From assembly GCA_016713405.1 (NCBI GenBank), contig JADJPF010000011.1:149285-213284 (forward strand): 64,000 nt of DNA. The letters run 5' to 3'. Below, in pieces: positions 54,581-62,700 of this stretch (position 1 is the stretch's first letter; every line of letters starts with the position of its first letter). The notes under the pieces were generated by a model, which was not told where the DNA came from, searched no databases, and saw only the letters and a list, made by a program, of their open reading frames with translations. A program made the position numbers and the translations under genes. This DNA is from Blastocatellia bacterium (GTDB taxonomy: Bacteria; Acidobacteriota; Blastocatellia; Chloracidobacteriales; JADJPF01).

Positions 54581-54627
54581 GATTTAGCTAATATGCTAAA
54601 GGTTGCTAATAGCATATTAGCTAAATC
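54581..54627 (-). terminator. 18-bp inverted repeat after the carboxylesterase gene
   Basis: Perfect 18-base arms (gatttagctaatatgcta / its complement) around an 11-base loop, starting 11 bases after the esterase stop on the minus strand. There is a T6 stretch before rather than after the stem on that strand, so it is a strong hairpin but an atypical terminator. Confidence 0.5.
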
Positions 54628-54637
54628 AAAAAACTTA

Positions 54638-56323
54638 TTATTCACCACAACCACAACTAAAACGAGCATCTGCACCAACAGTTTGAGTTAGAAAATCACA
54701 AAAAACTTTGCGGGTCTCTTTGGCAGTTTTTATCTTAGCGTTTAAGACGATGTTTGTATCATTAGTGGTTGTATAAGCGGGCCAGGTAGGTAAGCCGTTA
54801 CCATTAGGATCACCTTGTTTAGCAAAATTTGTCCAATACCCAACCATTCTATCAGCTAACTTATTTTCTTTCTTAGAAATAGGCAATAGTTTAACATTGC
54901 TAATTGTATGAAAGACAAAACCAAGCTCTAAACCGTGAAATGAACCTAGTGCTGGAGCAGATTTTATTACTTGAGTAAACTGGTAATAAAAAGTTTTTGG
55001 TTGGCTAGGTGCAATTAACTTAACAGCAGTACGAGCAGGACAAAGAAAAGCAAAATCTGTAAAAACAGCGTCTATTGCTAGAGTTGGAGTACCATAATCT
55101 GAAATTGGATAACGTCTAGCAATATCAGTAGCTTTATCACCAAAAGCTAATCTTAAAACAGCTTCATAATCAGCTTGATTGTTAAGTTGAACATTTAGCC
55201 CAGGAATAAAACTTAAAAATTCATTCTTGTTAGTACCAATCATTAAAGGAACTTGATTATAGTTACCTGTTCTTAATAGTTCTGTGCTTTTATCAGGAAT
55301 AATGACACCATCAACAATTGGGCCATATTGAAAGCCTTGAAAACCTAATTCATCGGGATTTAATGCAGTTAGTAGTTCAAGAGGTGTTTTAGTACGTAAA
55401 CAACTAGCAATATCACTGCTATTTTCACAACCAAGTTTAGCAGATGCTCCCATACCAACGCCTTCAGCAGAAGTTAAGTTAGTATCTGTGCGTAAAGGTT
55501 GATCTACAAAAAGAGGTGCGCCGCTTTCTACAATTGCCTTTTGGAATAATCCCTTGGCTTTTGGAGATGTAACAAGGGCTAAAACATTACGTCCACCAGC
55601 AGATTCACCAAAAATTGTGATGTTATTTGGATCACCACCAAAGTTAGCGATATTTCTTTGTACCCATTGAAGCGCGAAAATTTGATCCATTAAACCGTAA
55701 TTACCAGATACACCATTTTCTTTGTCTTCAGCACTAAGAGAGGGGTGAGAAAAATATCCTAATGGCCCTAAACGATAATTAATTGTTACAACAACAACTC
55801 CGCCCATTTCCGTTAAAATTGTTCCATCATAAAGGCGAACCCCAAAAGCGGTTAAATCCGAAGAGCCTGTAACATTGCCTCCACCATGAATAAAAAACAT
55901 AACTGGACGTAAGGCATTTTCTTTAGCTTTGGGCCCCCATATATTTAATGTTAAACAATCTTCGCTACCAAGAATTCTTCCTCCATCAGGTTGGGCGCAA
56001 GGTGAACCAAAATTAGTTGCATCTAAAACGCTTGTTCGTGCTTGTGCTGGTTGAGGGGGTTGCCAGCGCAAACCATTTATTGGTGCAGACGCATAAGGTA
56101 TACCACGAAATGCAATGCTTTTATCTTGCAATTCTCCTGTTACTGGGCCTTCTTCGGTCATAACAGGATCACTTGCTACTAGCGGATTAAGTTGTTTGAA
56201 ATCATCAGTACTATTAACATTGTTAGGTGTTATGTCGGGAAATTTTTGGCTGTTCATTATTGCACTGGATGCCAAAAGACTGCTACATACTAACAATGCA
56301 AATAAAAGTAAGTATTTTCTCAT
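54638..56323 (-). CDS. Exported type-B carboxylesterase
   Basis: The 561-residue protein has a signal peptide (about 1-22) and an alpha/beta hydrolase core of the cholinesterase/PnbA type: oxyanion loop FIHGGG at 145-149, nucleophile S241 in FGESAGG, and the catalytic His in GSFHGLELG. EDCLTLNIW is the usual signature 2. It should hydrolyse carboxylic esters in the periplasm or outside; the natural substrate is unknown. Length matches the family. It is divergent from an ECF sigma factor gene across 288 bases. Confidence 0.92.
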   Translation of the reverse strand: MRKYLLLFALLVCSSLLASSAIMNSQKFPDITPNNVNSTDDFKQLNPLVASDPVMTEEGPVTGELQDKSIAFRGIPYASAPINGLRWQPPQPAQARTSVLDATNFGSPCAQPDGGRILGSEDCLTLNIWGPKAKENALRPVMFFIHGGGNVTGSSDLTAFGVRLYDGTILTEMGGVVVVTINYRLGPLGYFSHPSLSAEDKENGVSGNYGLMDQIFALQWVQRNIANFGGDPNNITIFGESAGGRNVLALVTSPKAKGLFQKAIVESGAPLFVDQPLRTDTNLTSAEGVGMGASAKLGCENSSDIASCLRTKTPLELLTALNPDELGFQGFQYGPIVDGVIIPDKSTELLRTGNYNQVPLMIGTNKNEFLSFIPGLNVQLNNQADYEAVLRLAFGDKATDIARRYPISDYGTPTLAIDAVFTDFAFLCPARTAVKLIAPSQPKTFYYQFTQVIKSAPALGSFHGLELGFVFHTISNVKLLPISKKENKLADRMVGYWTNFAKQGDPNGNGLPTWPAYTTTNDTNIVLNAKIKTAKETRKVFCDFLTQTVGADARFSCGCGE

Positions 56324-56611
56324 AGTTGTTTCCTTAAATATTTTGCTACTAAGTTATTACAAACAATAATTTTTAATGTCGCTCAAATTAATCAAATTTA
56401 ATTAATCAAGAAATGCTAAAACACATAATTGCAAGTGTTTTTATATGCAAGACTTGTAAGGTTGAATAATTATTATTGAAGTTATAAGATTTTCGCGCGA
56501 TTAGACTTAGATGGCAAGCCTTATTTCTCTAAACTGATTAATCGCTTCTCACAAAAGTTATTTAATTGTTATAATCTCGCGCAAAATTTCTAACTTACTT
56601 ATAAGGAATCT

Positions 56612-57193
56612 ATGAATTTAGCATCTTTAACAGATGTAGAAATAGTTGAACAATTTAAGCAAACCCAAGATCCATGGCTAATTGAAGAACTTTACCGGCG
56701 TTATTCACAACGGGTTTATTGGTGGTCACTAAAGTTTTTGCAAAGTCCTGCTGAAGCTGAAGAAATGGTTCAAGAAATTTTTATGGCTTTAATTGCAGAT
56801 GCTCTAAATAACTATCAGCCACGAGAAGATGCTAAATTTAGCTCCTGGCTCTATCGCTGTGTTGGTAATCAATGCCTCAAGTCCTTAAGAGGACGCTATG
56901 AAGCATTAAATAAACAAGTCATTATTGAAGATATTCCACAAGAATTAATAGCTAAAATTGATTTAGATGGCTCATTGCTTCTAGCTCAAAGAACAGAACT
57001 TCTAACCAAAACATTAAATGAACTTAGCGCAATGCAGCGGATGTGCTGCTTAAAGTTCTATTGGGATGGAATGAAATATGAGGAAATTGCTAAGGAATTA
57101 GATATTACTTATGATCAAGTTCGCTCCAACCTGCAAAACGCGCTTCGTAATCTAAAAATAGCTTTTAAGGAACCCCAAAGTAAAAAACATTAA
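56612..57193 (+). CDS. ECF-type RNA polymerase sigma factor
   Basis: The 193-residue protein has sigma region 2 (about 20-95: YRRYSQRVYWWSLKFLQSPA, then EEMVQEIFMALI for promoter melting) and region 4 (about 130-185: LSAMQRMCCLKFYWDGMKYE, then the helix-turn-helix ELDITYDQVRSNLQNALRN). An AAGGA ribosome-binding site is seven bases upstream. No anti-sigma factor gene follows; the next gene encodes a two-helix membrane protein that could take such a role, which is inference. Confidence 0.92.
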   Translation: MNLASLTDVEIVEQFKQTQDPWLIEELYRRYSQRVYWWSLKFLQSPAEAEEMVQEIFMALIADALNNYQPREDAKFSSWLYRCVGNQCLKSLRGRYEALNKQVIIEDIPQELIAKIDLDGSLLLAQRTELLTKTLNELSAMQRMCCLKFYWDGMKYEEIAKELDITYDQVRSNLQNALRNLKIAFKEPQSKKH

Positions 57194-57322
57194 GCAAAAC
57201 AAATAGCAGTTAGGCAATTGACTATATGTTTTACAGGTTTTCTAAGGAAACAAATTGTAAAACTAAGGCGTTTGCTTTGGCAGGAGCAGCATCAATAAAA
57301 ATTAGTTTTCCAGGAGTTAATT

Positions 57323-57856
57323 ATGCTTTATTTTGCATTTTTCTTTTGGCGTAAACCCCTTATTGAGAGCAATACAACTACATTTTCATACTACAAAAAC
57401 AACGCATATTTTGCAATTTTTATTGGATTAATTCTTTTACTTATTGTTGAATCTATTGTGGCACATTTTTTCTTGGCAAAATTTGATACTACTTTAGCCT
57501 GGGTTGCTAGTTTAGCTAGCATTTATACAATTCTTTGGCTTTGGGGAGACTTTCAAGCTATTAGACTTAACCCTATTGCTATCAATGATCAAGAACTTAA
57601 ATTAAATGCTGGCTTAAGATGGCAAATAAGCGTACCTCGAGAAATGATTAAAGAAGTAATAGATATAAGCAAAGCAGGTAAATTAACTGAAAGAAAAGAC
57701 TATTTAAGTATGACCATAGCTGGTGAACCGGAATTAGTAATAGTGCTAGAAGAACCACTAAAAGCAAAAGGGCTTTTTTATCTTACAAAAGAATGTAAAT
57801 ATATTGGAATATTTGTTGATGATTTACCTGCTTTTAAGCAAACTTTAATGGCTTAA
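57323..57856 (+). CDS. Small membrane protein with PH-like C-terminal domain
   Basis: The 177-residue protein has two membrane helices (about 29-50 and 56-76) followed by a soluble region (about 85-175) with a beta-rich pattern and a final helix (DDLPAFKQTLMA), reminiscent of membrane-linked PH-like (YcxB-type) domains. It lies 129 bases after the ECF sigma gene, same strand, and might be cotranscribed. CAGGAG precedes the ATG. Function is unknown. Confidence 0.72.
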   Translation: MLYFAFFFWRKPLIESNTTTFSYYKNNAYFAIFIGLILLLIVESIVAHFFLAKFDTTLAWVASLASIYTILWLWGDFQAIRLNPIAINDQELKLNAGLRWQISVPREMIKEVIDISKAGKLTERKDYLSMTIAGEPELVIVLEEPLKAKGLFYLTKECKYIGIFVDDLPAFKQTLMA

Positions 57857-57882
57857 TTTTTAGAGACTTTAATGACTTATAT

Positions 57883-59049
57883 TTAGCTACTTAATTTTCT
57901 TCTGATATCTAGATAAAGAAAAATAATAATTACAATAATTATTTTATTAACCCAAGGTAGTAATTGATCAATTAAAGAAATAGAAGGAGAAACATTAGTT
58001 GTTAAATTGGCTGGCAGATCTGACACAAGTTCTTTTGGTGGATTTTTTTCTTCTAAAGAGTTATCAATTTTAATTTCTTTTTTATCAGGCTTTTCATTTT
58101 CTAAAGATAAATAAACATTACTGATAGGCTTTATAGTTGGTTGAGGGTAATTTGTAGTATTACCCTCAGAATTAGTAACAAACTGTTTTTTTTCTTGATC
58201 TGTTAAAACGGACAGATGCAAATTACTGGAAGAATTAGTGTTACTAGAGTTACTCCAATAATTTGGAGTATAAGAATTTGCCTCAGAATAATTCTGTCTA
58301 GGATAATGGCTACTAGGCTGCGGATTGTGCCAATTGTTGTTAGAACTATTATATGGATAATTCCAATAATTACTAGGATAACTGCCAGAGTAATTATTGG
58401 GATAAGTTTTAATTGTATAATTATTTTGAGTTATACCAATAATTGTTTTATCAACTTGTTTATTAGAGCTAATTGTAGGAAATAAAGGTTCAATACCATA
58501 TTCAACATTATCATTGTTAGTATGGCAAGTAGTGCAACTAGTAGGTTCAATATTTCGGCTTTTATGACAACTAATACATCCAGCATCATCTTTTTCTCCT
58601 TGCCCATGATAAGCTTCCTTAGCATTAATTGCTAGTTTTCCCTTAAATTTATTATTTTCATTTGTTCCTTCAATTGTGCAAGTTGTATCATCGGCTTGGT
58701 GACAAACTGCACACTTAAGCACATCTTCTTCAAGTTTTACTGTTAAGGTATTAGAATTAGTATGATGGCAAGTAACACAAGTAATTTTAGCTCTTTCGCT
58801 AATATGTTGGTTGTGGTCAAAAGGTGTTTTTCCTTTGTCTCCAGCAAAAGCAGAGTTTGGAATATTTGGATCGTCTAAAACTATTATTGAAGGCAGTGAA
58901 CGACTAATACCAAGTGTTGGGCTATCGTCTATATTGGCTTTTGAATTAATATTATTTAGGTTACTAAATAATATATAGGAAGCAAATATAGCAAAGCAAG
59001 AATAAGTAAGGATAAGCTTGATTTTTTTTAATTTCCTTGTAGTATTCAT
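57883..59049 (-). CDS. Membrane-anchored tetraheme c-type cytochrome (class III-like)
   Basis: The protein has an N-terminal hydrophobic segment (about 14-32, anchor or signal), four CxxCH heme-binding motifs (CVTCH, CAVCH, CISCH, CTTCH at about 93, 115, 160 and 174, counted from the GTG-side Met) and nearby DHNQH that can supply distal ligands, as in cytochrome c3/c7. A long Asn/Tyr/Pro/Ser-rich tether (about 190-300) leads to a second hydrophobic helix at the extreme C-terminus. It should carry electrons outside the inner membrane. The start at 59049 fits AGAGGT seven bases upstream. The gene is divergent from the sigma factor. Confidence 0.88.
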   Translation of the reverse strand: MNTTRKLKKIKLILTYSCFAIFASYILFSNLNNINSKANIDDSPTLGISRSLPSIIVLDDPNIPNSAFAGDKGKTPFDHNQHISERAKITCVTCHHTNSNTLTVKLEEDVLKCAVCHQADDTTCTIEGTNENNKFKGKLAINAKEAYHGQGEKDDAGCISCHKSRNIEPTSCTTCHTNNDNVEYGIEPLFPTISSNKQVDKTIIGITQNNYTIKTYPNNYSGSYPSNYWNYPYNSSNNNWHNPQPSSHYPRQNYSEANSYTPNYWSNSSNTNSSSNLHLSVLTDQEKKQFVTNSEGNTTNYPQPTIKPISNVYLSLENEKPDKKEIKIDNSLEEKNPPKELVSDLPANLTTNVSPSISLIDQLLPWVNKIIIVIIIFLYLDIRRKLSS

Positions 59050-59055
59050 AAACAT

Positions 59056-59147
59056 ACCTCTAATTTTTTATGTTAATCTTCTTCTAAAAGGGAACGCGCA
59101 ATCCATTGATAAAATGGTGAGAAAGTTTTCAAAAAATTGGAGAAAAT
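59056..59147. promoter_or_regulatory. Divergent promoter gap between cytochrome and ECF sigma genes
   Basis: Only 92 bases separate the two divergent start regions, so both promoters must overlap here. TTGGAG lies six bases before the sigma ATG. I cannot place -35/-10 boxes reliably. Confidence 0.4.
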
Positions 59148-59723
59148 ATGTCAAACGAAGACATTACAAAGCTGTTAGTAGATTGGAATCAGGGCAATGA
59201 AGCGGCGAGAGATGAGCTTATCCCATTAGTTGCAAATGAACTACGCCGAATTGCTAGCCGATATTTATATGGGGAGCGACATGAGCATACCTTACAAGCC
59301 ACTGCATTAATTAATGAAGCCTATATTCGTTTAGTTGATCAAAAACAGGTGCAATGGCAAAACCGCGCACATTTTTTTGGTGTTGCTGCACAATTAATGC
59401 GCCGAATTTTAGTTGATTATGCCCGAACACGTAATGCAGCTAAACGGGATGGACAACGCCATAAACTATCTTTAGATGATGTAATTAACCTTTCAGAAGA
59501 ACATGATAAAAATTTAGTTGCACTAGATGAAGCTTTGGAGCGTTTAGCTAAATTGCAACCTCAACGAAGTCAAATTGTTGAGCTACGTTTTTTTGGAGGG
59601 ATGACAATTGAAGAAACAGCTAGCGTGCTAAATGTTTCAGTTGATACAGTTAAGGCTGAATGGCGACTAGCAAAGGCTTGGCTTTATCGAGAGATTAGCA
59701 ATTTGCCGGAAGGTTCAGAATAA
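59148..59723 (+). CDS. ECF sigma factor, TIGR02999 / kinase-associated type
   Basis: The 191-residue protein carries region 2 (ELIPLVANELRRIASRYLYG, then HTLQATALINEAYIRL) and region 4 (LAKLQPQRSQIVELRFFGGM, then TIEETASVLNVSVDTVKAEW). The long HEHTLQ and HFFGVAAQLMRRILVDYAR blocks are typical of the TIGR02999 subfamily (ECF43-like), which in Acidobacteriota and Planctomycetes lies next to Ser/Thr kinases. The kinase gene begins 37 bases downstream, so they are most likely one operon. Control by phosphorylation instead of an anti-sigma factor is the usual proposal. Confidence 0.94.
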   Translation: MSNEDITKLLVDWNQGNEAARDELIPLVANELRRIASRYLYGERHEHTLQATALINEAYIRLVDQKQVQWQNRAHFFGVAAQLMRRILVDYARTRNAAKRDGQRHKLSLDDVINLSEEHDKNLVALDEALERLAKLQPQRSQIVELRFFGGMTIEETASVLNVSVDTVKAEWRLAKAWLYREISNLPEGSE

Positions 59724-59760
59724 CTTAAGATAAAAGGCAAGATTTTTTCATCTAAAGGCT

Positions 59761-62700
59761 ATGGGTACACAACAAGGGCAAATAGACCAAATTTTTCTTT
59801 CCGCGCTAGAAATGCCTCCAGAACGTCGGGCGGCTTTTTTAAAGTCTTGTCCAAATGCTAAAGTCCGACAGGAAGTTGAAGCCCTGCTTGTTGCTTATGA
59901 CCAATCCAGTAACTTTTTAGAAACACCTATAATTAATGCTCAAAACTTAACAGAAAGCACCGAAAATAATGTTGATTTGCTAATAGGTCGTACTTTAGGA
60001 GATTTCCGAATTTGTGAAAAGCTTGGAGAAGGTGCTTTTGGTGTTGTTTATCGTGCTGAACAAATAACTTTAATGCGTGAGGTAGTTGTTAAGGTACTTC
60101 ACCAAAAACATCGGGATAACCAAGAAGTAATTGAAAGATTTTTACGTGAAGCCCGCCTTGCGTCCCGGTTAGAACACCCTTACACAGCACATATTTATGC
60201 TTTTGGTGCTGAAAACGATGGTTTAATGTGGACTGCTATGGAAATGGTGCATGGCACTCCGCTTGACAGACTATTACGCACCCAAGGAGCAATTGAGCTA
60301 GAACGTTTTGTTCCACTGCTAGATAAAATTTGTGAAGTTGTACAAACAGCACATGATGCAGGCATTATTCATCGGGATCTAAAACCAGCTAACATAATGG
60401 TCATTTCGCGAGCAGGCCGGTTGCTACCTAAATTACTAGATTTTGGAATTGCTAAGACTTTAGAAAATGACACAAGCTATATCAATAAACTGCAAATAGA
60501 AAATAAGGAAAACTTAAATCTTGGAGAAGATACTAGTAAAACTACAGGACTTTTAGGCTCAACTCCCTATATGCCTGCTGAACAATGGGAAAATGCTGCT
60601 CAAGTAGACACCCGCGCAGATATTTATGCTTTAGGAGTATTTGCTTATGAAATGATTACTGGAAAACGTCCATTTTCAGGTGGTACACCAACAAATTTCT
60701 ATAATCTATATAAAGCTCATAAAGAACAACCTGTTCCATTGTTAGAAAAGACTTTTCCTCCCTCCTTACACACAGCAATTGCTAAAGCAATGGCAAAATC
60801 GCCAACAGATCGTTATAGTAGCGCGGTTGAATTTGCTACAGCTTTTCGTACTGCTGCCGGAATTAGTATAGAGCAAGGTGTACTTCCACAACTTGAAACA
60901 AGGCTTTATGAAATGCTGCTAGCTACTGCTCCACAACCTTTAGCTGAAAGTGTTGCTAGATTTGGCTCTGCTCGTAGCCTTCACCAATCACGAGAACGTT
61001 TATTAAGTATTTTACAGGTAGGAGTACGTTACCTAGGCTTAATTGCTCTAGCTTGTCGCGCTCAAATTGGTTCAGGAAATAAAAAAGATAGCGAGACGGT
61101 TTTAACACTTCTTGGAAAATTACGTAGTGTCGAGCTAACTGATAAAGAATGGTATAAGTTAGCTGAGCAGCTATGCTTACCTTTTGCCTTAAAGCGAGAT
61201 GCTTATCCAGTACCAGAGCTAGTTTCTTTATTTTTTCAACCTAGTAGTACCCAAAAAACTGATCAAAGTAAGAGTTTTGAATCTTTGCTAGAACTGCAAA
61301 CAACTAATTTATTAGGTGCAACAGAAGAACAAGTACAAAATGAGCTAGCTAACTACCTACCAGAAATTACTAAGTTTTTACAAGCAGTTAGCTTTATTTT
61401 AGACTATCCAATAGTTGTTAAGCGTCGTGAACATTTAGAAAGATGGATGGGCAAAGAGCGTGCTGCACATTCAATAGCTCAAGCACAACTACAAAAATTA
61501 CAACAAAATCGACCTACTTTGCTAGATAGCCAAGGACGAGTTATTTTATCTCTATGGCCGTTACTACAGCTTTTTGAACCACTAGCAGGGACAAGAGAAG
61601 AGTTGTTTTTTTTAACTGGAAAAGGCCGTCATGGAGCAAAGCTAATTGCTCTACCAACAGGATTTGAAAGACAAGATGAAACCGTTTGGGAATGGTTCCA
61701 AGCCATTTTCTTTGCTGATGCAGAAGAATCCCAACACGATAGCCAAACAGCAAAACCACCTTATCTTGGCTTAATGGCTTTTACTAGTGCTGATGCAGAC
61801 CTGTTTTTTGGTCGAGAACGTGAAACAGAAAGCTTTATTAATCGCTTAAGACTTCAACCCTTACTTGCTATTGTTGGTACTTCTGGAGCAGGGAAAAGCT
61901 CGTTTCTTCAAGCTGGTGTAATTCCTGAACTCCCCAATAATTGGCGAGCAATTACCGTTCGTCCAACGCTCCATCCTGTTGCAACACTTATAGCTAGGCT
62001 AAAAAGGGAATTTGGCAATATTGATAAAAAATTAGCTGAAAAATTAGCTACACAACCAACTAGTTTAGCTGATTATTTACAACATTTAGCAGAAAAAAAT
62101 AATTTAACAATTTTACTTTTTATTGATCAATTTGAAGAACTTTTTACTTTATGCTCTGATTTATCAGAACGTCAATTTTATGCTTCAATGCTAGCCGAGG
62201 CTGCATCAAGTGAAAGTATGGTGCGGATAGTTTTAGCTTTACGTGATGATTTTTTAGTTAGAGCTAAACAATTGCCAGGCTTAAGAGAGCGTCTAACACA
62301 AGGTTTGGAAGTATTAACAACACCTGCGCCAGAAGATTTACTTAGAATACTAGTTGCTCCTACCCAAAAAGTTGGATATCAGTTTGAAGATGAAAATCTA
62401 CCTAAAGAAATAGTAGCCTCGGTTGCTGACCAGACAGGAGCCTTACCATTGCTTGCTTTTACGGCTGCAAAGCTTTGGGAACTGCGCGATCGTAATTTTA
62501 AGCAACTACTTCGCAAGGCTTACCAGGGGATGGGCGGCGTAGGCGGTGCTTTAGCCCAACATGCAGAAAATATGTTAGCTGCTATGACTACTAGCCAACA
62601 ACGGCTTGTTAGAGAAGCTTTCCGGCAATTAATTACTAGCGAAGGGACTAGAGCAATTCTTACTAGAACAGAATTAATTGATTTATTAGGCCATAGCGAA

